In this document: in pieces, positions 12,530-24,752 of the stretch
Position numbering within the stretch: the first letter of the stretch is position 1
Layout of the letters: each line of letters starts with the position of its first letter
Source: Volutella citrinella
Taxonomy: Eukaryota > Ascomycota > Sordariomycetes > Hypocreales > Nectriaceae
Direction: 5' to 3'
Assembly (NCBI GenBank): GCA_034401135.1
Contig: JAWZSP010000001.1
Span: 3,100,001 to 3,164,000 of the forward strand
Length of the DNA: 64,000 nucleotides
Translations under genes and position numbers: made by a program
Notes under the pieces: generated by a model
The model's database searches: none
Seen by the model: only the letters and a program-made list of their open reading frames with translations
What the model was told of the DNA's origin: nothing

Positions 12530-14021
12530 TGATAGCGAGGCTTTCCACGTCTCGCAGATCCGATAAGGGCCGCACCGAGGACGGGGGGGGCTTGAACGGG
12601 CCGTCGTCATGCGCGGGCAATTGACAGGAGTAGCCGTGGCTGGTGGGACCAGAACAAAACCAGGGAGCCAAATGTTCTAGACTAGATGCAGGAGACAGGC
12701 CTCGCGGGACTCTACTGGAGTTCAACGAGCGCCCGGAGATGCAATCCCTACTCCTCGTGTTGGAAGTGAGTGTCCTGACGCGCGTAGCAGCTTGTGCGTT
12801 TTCGAAGACGAACAACACCGAGATACGCTCGGGGACCCTGGCGCAGAGACGAGAGACTGCCACGGTGCTTTAAAAGACAGCCATTACCACTGAGGACTGG
12901 TCCCTATTCGATCCTTCGACCAGGAGCGCATGCTGGAGGCCATGTTTCGCAGGCGCACGATTTGGCACTGGCTGTGCGGGAGGTGATATGTCAGAGATAA
13001 GGCATTCCGAGACGTTGACGGTGCAGGCATCTGGTTGGTGAGATGTCCCTGACTTATCCAGGCCCTAGACCGACACCACTTAGTGCGGCTCAAGTGGCTT
13101 GCCTAGTGATAAGACTTCCTCCGATTGCAATCTGCCCGTCTGTCATTGGGCGACACCGTGGCTTGGTTTTTTTCTGGTGCAACCGTTTGGGCAGAGGTCA
13201 TGGCAAGGCTGAGGCGTTGTGTGGCGCGGCGCCCCCGGAAGACCAAGCAACGGGCCCGCTAGCGCCAAGTCTGGTCGAAAGATAAGGGCGTCTCTGCGGG
13301 CAAAGGCGAAGAGATGGGAACATGAATCTCCGCGGAGCAAGACATAAGTCTAGGAGGCCAAATATATAGCCTTACATAGCGTCAAAGCGGATCCCGGCTG
13401 ATTCCCGTGGGGGTTGATAAGGCACCAGGTACGGATGCCGCCAGGTGGATAGATCCGTGGACTGGATGCTTGTGGTCGCTCCTGATTGCATTGAATTGAT
13501 TTGACGACGGCGGCATGTCGGAGGTGATGCTGGCACTGACGGGCGGGTGGTTTGATGTGGCCCCAGCCAGGTGGAACCTTGATCAACGACTCCAAAGGTT
13601 TAGTCAGACCTCCTCGTCCCTATCCGTTGTCTATGACATCTCAAAAAATTCATGGCCTTGCTCCGTTGAACCGATGAGGCCGTTATCGAGAGAATGACCA
13701 TGGGGGATTAAATGATCTCTCAGTCATCATGAGGCCATTCAGATCCCCCTTTCTGCCCGAGATGCTCAGGGTGCATGGCGCCCGGTAGAGAAGGGCCGCA
13801 ACACCAGGACATCGCCAGACTTTCGGATTCCAGTGCCTCGATGCCGGGCGATTGGGACACCTCGGCCTGCTCCTGAAACGGACACCCGAGATTCGGCCCT
13901 GGAGATGACACGACACGACACGGTCGGGTGGCCAGTGAGTTTGCTAGAGTTTCCTGATTATCCCGTCTCGGCTAACTTTAAACCGATAAGGGCGAGATAA
14001 CTGGTGGGAGCGCGAGATAAG
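12530..14021. promoter_or_regulatory. Cluster of GATA (AreA/NIT2-type) sites
   Basis: HGATAR cores occur at 12530 (TGATAG), 12562, 12996, 13053 (reverse), 13108, 13281, 13416, 13985 and 14016 (GATAAG unless noted). AreA/NIT2 activates nitrogen-utilisation genes through such sites, preferably in groups. Nine in 1.5 kb upstream of a nitrate transporter fit nitrogen-metabolite control. Single sites are short and partly due to chance. Confidence 0.65.
13328..13337. promoter_or_regulatory. Palindromic NIT4/NirA binding site
   Basis: CTCCGCGGAG is a perfect 10-bp palindrome. It contains TCCGCGGA, the octamer known for NIT4, and satisfies the NirA consensus CTCCGHGG on both strands. It lies about 1.15 kb upstream of the nitrate transporter start, between GATAAG sites at 13281 and 13416. 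This is the arrangement expected for nitrate-induced genes. Confidence 0.72.
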
Positions 14022-14845
14022 CCCTCTCGTTCAAAATTAGAACGCGGTATTCCTAGCACCAGAACCACTGCTGGCTGGGGGGGGACTGCGAGTTATTAAT
14101 AAATGCTGACCAAAGAATGTAGAGTGGTAGGATCGACTCACTGATATATCCCCGACTACCTGTCGCAGGCCCAATCAGCCAATTTCCCTCAACTCTGCAA
14201 TTTTTTCTCCTTTGCTGAATGGAACCCGAGGTTGCGGCACCCGGGTCGAAGGCTCTGGGATCTGACCCTGCTACATCTCCGACAGGCATGTAAACTCACA
14301 CACAAGGCACTTGGCTGGGAAGCCAAAGTCCTGCCGCTCTCATGATGCATGTAGTAGAAGCGAGCAATCAGGAGTCAGGGCATCCGAGTGCCGCAGCGTA
14401 GTGCCGAAGACACTCCTTCCCCTCGACGTCATGGCGCTAGGCTCCAGGAGGTAAGAGGGGCAGTTTGCGGGAGAGGAGGGGCCAGATTTTTTTTTTCGCG
14501 ATATTCCCTCGACTGCCCCTCCATTGTATGGGGTCCAGCTCTCTTTTTTTTGGAGAAGGCGATTTACATGTGCCTCATACGTGCTTTCTCTTGAACCCCT
14601 CGATTCAATACCACGTTTTTGCCAGCCAGGTACGTACGTTCGCAACGCCCATGTATATCCAACTTTGTTGGTGGCCGTTTCCGGCCTTTAGTGTTCTGCC
14701 ACTTGGATGCCTCCGTCGCACCCCAGCAATCGCTTCGTTGACTCATCGACATCATCTCCTCCCCCTCACCTCGGCGGACATTATTTTGCATCGGCTTCGA
14801 GCTAACTGGGATGTTCAAGAGCGATTGTTGCATCCACTGAGCGCC

Positions 14846-15995
14846 ATGGCCTCCCAAGATGTCCCCAAGACCTGCAAGGTCATCACTGCCGACACCATCG
14901 CCAAAGGCCTTCTCGCTGAGGTCAAGGACACCCTCACCAAGGTCCAAGGCTCCAACCCCAAGGAGCCTCTCCTCGCTGCCTTCCTCGCCAATGACGATCC
15001 TGCCGCCATCAAGTACGCCGAGTGGTCCAAGAAGACCTGCGAAGACAAGTGAGATGGCCTTCCAAACAACCAGCGCATTTGGGCAAGGTATCCGCGGAAT
15101 CGGAGGGGGCGCTAATTCGTCATGCAGTGGCTTCAAGTTCGATCTGCGAACTGTCGAGAAGGAGCTCCTCGAAGAGGAAATCATGAAGGCCAACGATGAT
15201 GATGCCGTTGATGGTACCATTGTCTACTACCCCATCTTCCCCAAGAACCCGACCCACGATAAGTACGTCCAGGAGACGGTCGACCTCAGCAAGGACGTCG
15301 AGGGCCTCCGACACAAGCATCTCCACAACATGTACCACAACATTCGATTTCTCGACGCTCCCGAGAACCTCAAGAAGTCCATTCTCCCTTGTACCCCGCT
15401 GGCCGTGGTCAAGATCCTCGAGTACCTCCAGATCTACAACCCGATCCTCGCCCAGGGCAACCGCCTGTTCGGAAAGACCATCACCGTCATCAACCGATCC
15501 GAAGTCAACGGCCGACCCTTGGCAGCTCTGTTGGCCAACGACGGAGCTACCGTGTACTCCGTCGACGTCACCGGCGTCCAGCTCTTCACGCGTGGCCAGG
15601 GAATCAAGCAGCAGCGCCACCAAGTCGAAGACAAGGAAGGCTGGGGCCTCGAGCAGTGCCTCCCGCTGAGCGATGTTATCATCGGAGGCGTCCCGGTCGA
15701 GTCCTACAAGGTTCCCACCGAGCTGATCCGAGACGGCGCTGTGTGCATCAACTTTTCCTCGTACAGGAACTTTGACGGACCCGCCATCAAGGAGAAGGCT
15801 TCCATCTACGTGCCGTCCGTCGGCAAGGTTACCATTGCCGTCCTACTGCGAAACCTGGTCGTAAGTTGTCCAGGTGCCGTCTTCAGCCTACCCTCAAGCT
15901 AACAGAAACAGCGCTTGATTGCCAACCGACCCGCAAAGGGCGAGTCGGACAAGAGCACCATCCAGGCTCGAGCGGAAGCCTTTGCGGACAACTGA
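14846..15995 (+). CDS. NAD-dependent methylenetetrahydrofolate dehydrogenase, Mtd1-type
   Basis: The 339-residue enzyme has exons 14846-15048, 15128-15860 and 15912-15995; the introns (79 and 51 nt) end in GCAG and ACAG. It oxidises 5,10-methylene-THF to 5,10-methenyl-THF with NAD in the cytosol, feeding purine and one-carbon pools. The N-terminal catalytic domain has YAEWSKKTC (the Y-x3-K of the FolD fold). The Rossmann part has KTITVINRSEVNGRPLAALL and VIIGGVP, as in yeast Mtd1 rather than the NADP-type trifunctional enzyme. The C-terminus on the last exon ([12 protein letters not shown]...) is plausible for the family. The length matches yeast Mtd1 (about 320). The reading frame is open upstream of the ATG, but the likeness begins at MASQDVPKTCKVI. 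Confidence 0.94.
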
Positions 15996-18900
15996 TTGCT
16001 TTCGAAGACGGTAGAGTGTTGCTTCTTGACAAAGTCCTTGGATGGAGGCCACGATGGGAAATTAGTGAATTGATGATACCTGGGTGTTACAAACTCAAAA
16101 TTTAGACGGAACATGACAAAAAGTAGATTTCTTTTGGGGCGATTTTTGCAAAAATAAAAAGGAATGGGGAAATGGGGAAAAGATGCAGCAGCGAGCAAAT
16201 GCAGCTGTCGTTTCAAGCGGTCCAGATAGGAGATGAAATTCACGGAGCCACACGACGCACTATGACATGGCGCAACTTGCTGTATCAATGGGGAGCCATG
16301 CCCACCGCGCCATGCATTGCGCAGCAGGGAGGATGCTCGCGAGTTACATTCCAGCTCGCCGTGCGTACTCCATCCTGAAGAGCTATTGGCACCTGGTTCC
16401 TTTCATTGGGACATGTCTCAGCGGGCCTTGAGAGGCTTGAATCAAGATCTGATTCATCTGAACAACTGTCTCGAACAGTTTTGCGGGCTTCGATCGATCG
16501 ATGACGACAAAAGAGCATCGCGATAGGGGCGCACACGTGGTCGTGGCAGCTATGGCAGTCGAGAACCGGAGGGTTGAGATGTGACTAAATCTGGGCAATT
16601 CTCCGAACTCTCGACTCCTGTTTTCGGACGGCTTCTCTTGTCTGGGCGTTTCGCCAGGGCCGGTGTTTCCGCAAACAACGATGATCGGCGGGTCTATATT
16701 ATGGGGACTTCAGGTACCAAATACTACCAATTGGAGCACTGGAGTGTCCTCCTGCCTACCTTAGGTATAGGCCGTTGAGACTTGGAGAGATGGGGAGCAC
16801 GTGCCACGGCCAGTGAGAATTGGTGCTGTCGGGAGTGTAGCCAGAAACAGATGCGAGAAGCGGCGCGCGTAATTACTTCTCCCAGATTGATTACCCACGC
16901 GACGCATTCAATCCTCGCAGCGCTGACTGAAAGAGCCAAGGTCCGCGCATAATGTTCGATGTAACTCAAGTTAGATTGATAGGATAGCCCTCACCCTCCT
17001 ATCGAGGCTGTTTGCACGCGTAAATCGAATCCCGAAGCGCCCACGACTCGCAATGTTCTTGGCGGCCTGTGCACAAACGACTAATTACGGCACCGCGTTC
17101 GCAACCACTACCGCAAGCATGCGTTCAGCAAAGGAGGAGCGCTCCTTGCATTACCGACGGGCGAGGACCAAGACCAATCGCGCGCCTCATGGGCTGCACC
17201 GCCCGCGCGTATGCAATGCCACGTACCCGGGCAGGGAGAGTAGGAGTGACTGTAGGTCAGCGGCCTTGACCGTCTTACGGGCTGGTTAGGATAGGCTGGA
17301 CGGAGCCGGTGATAATTATCAAGGGTGCTGATGAGTTCTGCAGCATCCCAGCCCTTTAACTGCAGTTTGCGGTTGTGGAAAGGTGAGGTGCTCAGGTCGT
17401 CGCCCACTCACAGGCCAAGAATGCAGTTTGGCAGGGAGGCTTTGCGCCAGGACCCATGTGCCGGCATGATTTCTAAGTGGTCGGAAGTTCTCAACTTCTC
17501 TGCAAATGTTTTACAACAAGACACAACCCATGAAGGCGGTCCCCCCCTTTCCCGCTATCCAGATCCCGGTCGTATGCGATGGAAATTAGCAGCACCTCCC
17601 CTCCTCCAGGCCCCTGTCCCAATTGGCCGCGTAGGGTAATAATACATGCGGAGGCAGAGGAGCAAGGAACATGGTCTGCAGTCTGGCCTTTGCGAGGCGC
17701 CCAGTTGCGTCTTGAGGTGAGCATGAAAGTGCAGTGCATGTGCGCAACGGGGTGTTCGTCCGGAAGCTACAGGGCCGCCAGCCATTGGGAATCCATCGCG
17801 CCATCGTTTGCGCAAAGTATCCAATGTCACCTTCAACAGAGCCGCCAAACCACCTCGGGAACCACAATTCAACGTCGACAATAACGCCAACTACTAAGTA
17901 TTATTACATAGTACAACCACAAACACTGCATGTCTCCTGGATTTCCCACGAGTGGGCCGCATCTAGGTTCTGTGACCAGGTCCAGGGCAGTTCGTCCTAG
18001 CTGCCGCTGGGAACTCAGGGGTGTGACCCTCTGATGTCGACACTCGACAACGGCTCGGCTCAGACAAAAAGGTTGCGGATCATCTTCAGCTCGCAATCCC
18101 TCGGGTAATATTAATCAGTGGGAAGCAGGGCTGGTAACAGTGGCACCCGGCTGGTGCAGCGTGCTCCATAGTGGCGCCAGCACCAAGGCGCATACACGAT
18201 ACTGGTATGGGGACCACGGATACAATGTGATGATATGGCCATTGGTGTCTTGAAAGGTTGAATTCCCGGGTTTTACTTCCTCAGCTCCACTCTCCCCAGC
18301 CCGTTCCGTAAAACGGTCTCACCTGGCCCAGAACCAACCGTCCCTGGCAAACCAAACTCACAAAACGTGCCTGGCTCTTGACGGGCCTGGCTAAACTCTT
18401 CTCGGCGCCTTTTATGCTTTTTCCCAGCCGATGCAGGCAAGTCAGTCCCACCAACTAAGCCATCGGCGGCACATTGGGGCCGTTGGCTTGTTCACGCACA
18501 GCTGCGATACGTTGCACTACTATAGTAGCGGTTGCTTTTAGGGGCCACCCGGGCACTCGCAGGCCCATACGGACCACAAACCCAGGGCACCCACCAGGCC
18601 AATCCACTCGCAGCCCACCTCATGAGTACGACTCCCCTGCAGAACGTGATTACCAGAGCGCGCGCCGCCAGAACAAAGACCCATCTGCTTTATTCTGGGG
18701 GCACATGCCACATTTTCGTACCAGACCAGTCCCGTCCTTCCCTTCGACACATCCACCCCAAGTCAAACAACGCCTTGCAACTCCGAGGCCAGACTTTGGA
18801 CGTCCGGCTGCATGCGTCCTTGGTAGAAAAACCCCCCTCGCGCCTTGGCCGGTGTCTGGGAGCCTCTCTTTTCATCCGAGTTCTCGACTCCACAGACGCA

Positions 18901-19305
18901 ACGGTCCTGGTCCCTGCCGTGTCTTGCCGCTTGTCATCCTCTCTTTGGTCCGATCGCCGTTCCCAACTGTTCAGCTTCCATACCGCGACTTTTTTTTACT
19001 TTTGGCGCCACACTCTGCTCTGTCTGTCGAAGACGGAGACACGACCACGCTCATTGCCTCGAATCACGGCCTGCTCGCCCACGCAACTCTACGCTGCGCC
19101 TGCAGCTTCCTTCCCGCGTTTGCGCATCCTGGGTGCGAGCCAAACCTCCTCCTGAGCATCGCGAATCCCTATTGCTTCCCACCCGTCAGCCCTCCCACCG
19201 CCTCACCCCTAGACACACCGACACCGCCACGAACCGACTTGGATCGCAAACTTGCAACCCATATAGGCAACCCGCCTGTTCGTTCGACCACCATCCGAGG
19301 CCACC
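15996..19305. other. 3.3 kb intergenic region with long CT-rich leader
   Basis: No gene is recognised. From about 18250 the DNA becomes C/T-rich and stop-poor in several frames. I take this for promoter and 5' UTR of the gene at 19306, not for coding sequence, because no frame resembles a protein family and two overlapping plus frames are equally open. Confidence 0.5.
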
Positions 19306-22051
19306 ATGGCTGCTCCGGCGCTTTCCTCTCATGGCCCTGAATTGCGGCAGGGGGTTGCGACGTCGAATTCGATGGCATATCCCCCTTCGCCTGGGTCGCC
19401 AACCTTGACCAACCCGGATATGATTCTGCCAGACTACGAACGCTCCGATTCTCCAGATGATCGCTCCCAGTCTCCCGTAATGGTCTGGAACAATGGCCAG
19501 CTTAGTGACATACAGTTCCTGCCGCCAGGTCAGAACCCTTTTATTGCTGGCCCAATGACACCTTCTACCCCAATCATCTATGGCAACGGCACCATGCTGT
19601 CTGATATTGGCGAGGTCACCGAGGTGGAAAGTGTTGTCGGAAGGGGCCCTCTTCGCGATTCGGCCTACCTATCAGTCCACAGCGACGACGACGCCGCGCT
19701 GCGATCATCGCCGACCATGGGCGTCGCCCGCCTCAAGTCCAAGTCGCAATCGCTATCACGGGAACGCCGAGATTCCATGGACTCCTCCAGTACCGCTACT
19801 ACGCAGGGCAACAGAGGCGCGTTCGCAGATTTCGATGATGCTGTGAGCGTTGAGGATATCAACTTCCAGGGCGACGACGAGGAGAGCATGGCGTCCTCAT
19901 ATGTCGAAGGCACTCCTGCCAACGAGGCGGGCCCTGGGCGCTCTGGGCGACCCCCAAGGCTAAGCGCCATTGATGACCAGCAATACTCAACAAACTCGTT
20001 AAGCGACAGAGCGGAACAAATTCTGGCCAATGCCAAAAAGCGGTTGACGGTGAGAATTTCCAACTACCAAAAGGGTGGGGGGACTGGTTGTGTACAACAA
20101 GCTAACTCCCAAGTAGACGATGGAAGGAAACTTGTCAAAGGCAAGAATCTCTTTGTATTATACCCCCATGTCGGACGGTTCGACACCTTCTCCGCCAGTG
20201 GTCCGACCATCCACCTCTTTGCGCGAGATTACCATGCCGCCGTCGTCGGCTCACTCTCGAATACTTAGCGATACTCAGTTCCAAGAAGACCGATCGCCTA
20301 CTGGCTTTCCGCAGAGGTCAGCGAGTGCGCTTGGGGCGGCTGGTGGCTATCGCCAACCATTGACCTCATCCAGAAGCGCTGATGCATTGGGCGGTGCATA
20401 TCATGTGTCTCACTATCCCCTCGACACGACCCTGGAGCCGTTGAGTGAGAATGAGGATGTCAATGATCCTACAAGCAGGCGCAGCAGCAGCGCCTATCAA
20501 CAACATATGTGGAGCCCTACTTCCAGCGACGGCTATGGCGAAAAGGACATGACACGATCCGCCTCGGCTGCACAAGTGCGCGACCTGAAGGATCAGATGA
20601 AGGGCCTGAAGGGCAAGATTTCCACACTAAAGGAGCAGGCAAAGGCCGATAGCCTAAAGCGCCGAAGTCTGCAGAGCATGAGGACCCCTAGCCCTTTTAC
20701 TCATGCCAGATGGGACCAAGGCTTCATGGAACCAAGGAAAATCCAGGGTGCCAACGCAGAAACGGTACCATGGCAAGCCCCGTGGAACACAGAACAAGGC
20801 GGCAAAATAGTCGAAGTGGCCAAGGCGACACCCCAGTATGACGTGATTCCTACAGCTGAATTGGAGTTGTCGGAGGCTGCTAGTATCAGCAACGAAGACG
20901 CCCCAGAAGGCCAATCAGGAGACGAATCCCCCGGAGAAGGCACATTGACCGAGTCAGACTCAACAGAAAAAGAGGAAAGCCACAAACCGGGTGGAGACGG
21001 TGTAACACCAGCTGTCGAGAGCACCAACGGTGTACCCAGCGAGCAGGCGCCAGTTGTGCAAGAAATGGTGGTCAGCAATGTTCCCGTTGATGAGGATAAG
21101 GACGAGATGGAGGGTTTCGTCGAAGTTGAGGACGACGACGATGACTATTACCGTCGCGATGACGACGACGATGAATTCCCAGACTACGCCAGCGACAGTG
21201 GCGAGTCAACGTACCACGATACAGTTCAACACCCAGTCTCCCACGAGGACCGCGAGGACGCCTTCGACTATGAACACTTTTTCCTACACTCGGCAATGGG
21301 CACCATCAGTCAACAGCGGCTAGAGCGCCGACGCAGAGGCAGCGTCAGCAGTGTAGGCACGGAGGATTCTGTTGAGACCACAAAGGGTCCTCGATTAGAC
21401 CATTCGCGGAAAGCGAGCACTGACACACTGTCCTCTCTCGACACTTTTGCCACTGCCACCGAAGGGCGCAGTAGCCGAACGTCCACGATGAATGATTACA
21501 CTGAGAGGGATGACGTTACGGGCGACGAGGAAGACGCTCCCTACAGGACGAAGAGGACAACCTTTGGTGGATTCGAGTTTCCTCACTCAACTGGCGGCAA
21601 GGGTGAGCAGCGGAAGGGCAGTATACGACGAAATACTGTTGTGCACCGACCTTCTGACAGCGTAAACACGGCGCCGCATCACCGGCCATCCGTTTCGTCA
21701 TTCGAATCGACCGGCACCAACCGGAGCTTCCCACTCGTCGGCAAGCCTAGAATGAATGCAGGCGTTCTCACTCCGGATGGCTCCCCCGATCACGAGCTAG
21801 AACGGATTTCGGATTCTCTGCGACTCAGCACAGCCACTATATGTGAAAAGGAGGGCATCACCGGGGACGGCAAGGCAGCTGCTGTGCAGTCTCTCCCCCG
21901 AGAGGACCAAGACCTTGTCGAGAAGCTCGTGGCTGGGCTCGGAAAGTGCGTGCTTGCGCTAACAGAGGCGGAACCGTTGAGCGAGGAGGCAATGACCTAC
22001 CGCCGAAGGCTTGAGATGGCCCGATGCATCCTCGAAGGACTGGAGAACTAA
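19306..22051 (+). CDS. Conserved-looking fungal protein of unknown function, 892 residues
   Basis: Exons 19306-20049 and 20117-22051 (67-nt intron, GTGAGA...AAGTAG, branch GCTAAC) join KKRLT to TMEGNLSKAR in frame. I do not recognise a named family. The protein is mostly polar and low-complexity. It has an N-terminal Ser/Pro-rich part, a block DRAEQILANAKKRLTTMEGN (about 233-253) likely helical, and a predicted coiled coil with many Lys/Leu (about 395-440). An acidic run rich in D with YY follows (about 580-605), then Ser-rich RRxS-type phosphosites. A well-ordered-looking helical end follows (about 835-892, EDQDLVEKLVAGLGKC...RCILEGLEN). No membrane segment or signal peptide is seen. The layout suggests a scaffold or regulatory protein, but that is inference. 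Confidence 0.85.
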
Positions 22052-22851
22052 CGCGAACCCGCTTTACACCTCGTTCGGAGGATAATGTTGAAACGACTTT
22101 GAGAAAAGTGACGTTTTTTTCTCTTTTGTTTTTTACCATCTAGGGCGTATGGACTTCATATTGGATCCACGGGAGGGTTGGCAGGTCATGAGCGATTTGG
22201 GGATGTGTTCTGTGCGACAATAGATCTTCGATACCCTTCCTTTGCCCCCCTTTGGGCTACTTTTTTGTTTGTAGATATTAAGTTATGCCACGACGGCGGC
22301 GTTTTTACTCCTCAACTGGTCTCCAAACTCTGCGAGGCACGAGGCGCTTCGCGCATCAAACCAGCAAGCTTGCTTTCAGCGTCGCAAACACGGTGTGATG
22401 CAAGTTTGTCTTGCGCCACTGTTTGGTTGGTTGGATTTAAAAGTACAGCACTCCGTGCATAAAATACCACAACTCTCAGTCTACCTATCCATTCTTCCAC
22501 GCTCACTCTGCATCCCTACCCGGTCAACTTGTGGCAATAAACCGTGGCCTTGACTCTTGATTTTATTCTGTTGCTTTTGGCAGCGAGAGTTAGACAGGTC
22601 GTTTAGGGTGTGCCCAGGAAAAAAAAAAAGCCACGCGACACGACCAGGGGTTGTCAACTCCCCCACCGCCTGGATATTTCTCCAACTCCAGCCTCTACTA
22701 GGCCTCATCCACGTGCTAAAAGGACCAGCACCTCCCACCGCCCGATAACGCCAACAAATCGCGGCGCTTCCAGCCCAGCCTGCCGCGCTTCGCCTTGGTC
22801 TACGCCAACACAAGCCCGCGAAGCAGCAGCAGCAGCCACAGCAACATCATC
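22052..22851. other. Intergenic, tandem genes
   Basis: This holds the 3' UTR of the preceding gene and the leader of the next one. There are T-rich stretches at about 22112-22135 and an A10 run near 22620. I see no further gene. Confidence 0.55.
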
Positions 22852-23388
22852 ATGGCTCCGCCGTCCTACGAGTCGCTGACCATGCACTTCCTCTCGACAT
22901 TCCTCCCACCCGAGCTGGCCGAAGCCATCCACACGCACGTCCTCCACCCGCGCGCCCCGCTCCAGATCCTGCGCCGCCGCGCAGTCGACCAAGCGCAGCA
23001 AGTCTTCGATGCCGCGGTGCCCGTCGTCCAGCCGCTGCTCGACCGGCTTCTCCTTATCCTGGCCGAGAACCAGGGCCTCGTCGGCGTCGTCACCGCGCTG
23101 CTAATCCTGGGCCTCGTTGTTATCATACTCAACTGGATCAGGCGCCTGCTCCTCTGGTGGACGCGCCTGACCCTGCGCCTGGCCTTCTGGGCCATCGTCA
23201 TAGCCGTCGGCGCCTGGGCCTGGGACCGAGGGGTCTACGCCAGCGCGCGGGACGTTGCGGTTCTGGGCGGCAAGGTCGTTGGCTACTTGGCCGTGCTCAA
23301 GGACTTCTGGCTAAAGGAGTACAACCGCTACGACTCGGAGGCACAACAGGGCATGGCTGGCTCCGCGGGCAGGAGCACTGGCCGGTGA
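22852..23388 (+). CDS. Apq12-like nuclear-envelope/ER membrane protein
   Basis: This single-exon gene encodes 178 residues. The start is the ATG at 22852 (MAPPSYESLT); the frame upstream is open only to a TTG. Two hydrophobic segments lie at about 80-100 (GLVGVVTALLILGLVVIILNW) and 108-128 (LRLAFWAIVIAVGAWAW). They are separated by RRLLLWWTRLT and followed by an amphipathic region with DFWLKEYNRYDS. This layout matches the Apq12 family, small ER and nuclear-envelope proteins needed for nuclear pore assembly and lipid homeostasis. The N-terminal ~75 residues are cytosolic and helical. Family assignment rests on layout and local likeness; another two-helix membrane protein is possible. Confidence 0.7.
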   Translation: MAPPSYESLTMHFLSTFLPPELAEAIHTHVLHPRAPLQILRRRAVDQAQQVFDAAVPVVQPLLDRLLLILAENQGLVGVVTALLILGLVVIILNWIRRLLLWWTRLTLRLAFWAIVIAVGAWAWDRGVYASARDVAVLGGKVVGYLAVLKDFWLKEYNRYDSEAQQGMAGSAGRSTGR

Positions 23389-23755
23389 ATGCCTACGGCG
23401 AGCCTGACACATCGGACGAATACAGAACGCGAATGAATAGGCACCCGCTTCCGCATCGGAGCGGATCTGTCACAGCACTCCACGGGCGGATGGCGTTGAT
23501 AGTGAGGCAGGACAACCACAGAAAGAGATGGAATATCAGGAAAAACAGCGGTCCTGAAGGGAGCGATCGAGCTTCGCTCGGTTGCATTTACGTCTTGCCC
23601 CGGAGACGTGGATATCAACGCCGTCGCTATGCAATACCCAGAAAGAAATTCCCAGAGAAATAGTCCCCCCATGCCACCAGATACCCGTCTATTATTTTGT
23701 ACCCCCCCTCCAAATGCACATGAACATGCACATCATCGTCGTCGTTATCGTCTCA
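23389..23755. other. Short convergent intergenic region
   Basis: This holds the 3' UTRs of the two convergent genes. I see nothing else. Confidence 0.5.
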
Positions 23756-24752
23756 TCAGTCTTGGTCTTGCTCTTCGAAGTCTTCATCGTTGGGCTCCTT
23801 AGGATCCTGAGCCTCGTGGAACTGGATGCAGTCATCAACATAGCTGAGGATGGAGGCGACGCTGTCCTCGTTGGTCGAATCCAGCTTCAAATAGTTAACC
23901 ATGCTGAAACTCTCAATCAGGCCGGCAACGGCTTTGTTCAGTCGCCGAAAGCTTGCGCCCTTCATGACCTGTTCTTTCTCATCCGGTGCCTTGGATTCGT
24001 CGTCCTCGCCTTCCGGGCCCTCTGTTACTCGTCGGGCGCGTTCCATGGGATCATCTTCCAGCAGGGCAACGTCCGGGGTTAGGAATCGCTTCATATCCTT
24101 CTTCTTGACCTGGCCCTTGACAAGGTCCATCTTGGACAAGACATTAATGTGTGGGACCTCGAGCATCAGCATGGCGCTCATTGCGCTGAGTGTTCCTGAG
24201 AAGAACTTGGCGCGATCTACGACGAAGGTTGCCTCGAGCAAGTAAACGGCAGCCATGCGGATATCGAGGGCACCAGGCTGGCCGAGGAACTTCATGAGGC
24301 TGGGGAGGATGGGGATGTGGGTGTAAAGCTCGATCTGGCCAGGCATGTCAAAGATGATGAGGTATTCTTCGGTCAGGGAGTCGAGAGACTCGGTCAACCA
24401 GTCGAGATTCTCCATGAGGAACTCGAAGCAGTAGATGAGGCCGCCATTTGGCCCAAGGCCGACCTCCTCCATGGCATCCTTGAGGGAGATTAGCTCCTTG
24501 ATGTCCAGGTCCGGCTCATGCTCGAAGGACTCGGCAGCCGGGTCAAGGTTGACGTAGAATGCGGAGCGGCGGTTTAGCTGCAGATGGGTGATGAGGGAGG
24601 CGCAAAAGGTAGACTGGTACCGCATACCTGTTAGCTAGCACGCAATCAAGGACGGCATTTGCCAAATGATGATGCTGAATGCGGGGCAGCTTGTGTCAAC
24701 GTACCTTGCCCGCGCCCGCAGGGCCCATGACCATGACGCCGAATTTGCTCAT
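23756..24752 (-). CDS. GPN3: GPN-loop GTPase 3
   Basis: The 301-residue protein has exons 24705-24752 and 23756-24613. Exon 1 encodes MSKFGVMVMGPAGAGK, the P-loop, and the 91-nt intron is placed so that K is followed by STFCASL. An AACAG acceptor 14 nt earlier would shift the frame. The diagnostic GPN motif is present (GLGPNGGLIYCFEF), as are G3 DMPGQIELYTH and G4 LSKMDLVK. Gpn3 works with Gpn1/Npa3 in cytosolic assembly and nuclear import of RNA polymerase II. The acidic, Lys-rich linker after residue 200 and the D/E-rich C-terminus are common in fungal members. Length is slightly above the usual 270-290. Confidence 0.95.

Larger units (their letters stand above)
12182..14845. other. Long divergent regulatory region, nitrate transporter and MTD1-type gene
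   Basis: No protein gene is seen in these 2.66 kb. The region separates two divergently transcribed genes and carries the nitrogen-control sites listed separately. CT- and T-rich tracts at 14489-14560, and the stretch before 14846, are probably the promoter and leader of the dehydrogenase gene. Confidence 0.6.

Noticed and set aside
18474..19340. 288-residue frame upstream of the 892-residue protein
   Set aside because: C/T-rich leader in which two frames are equally open; composition Pro/Ser/Thr by base bias and no domain.
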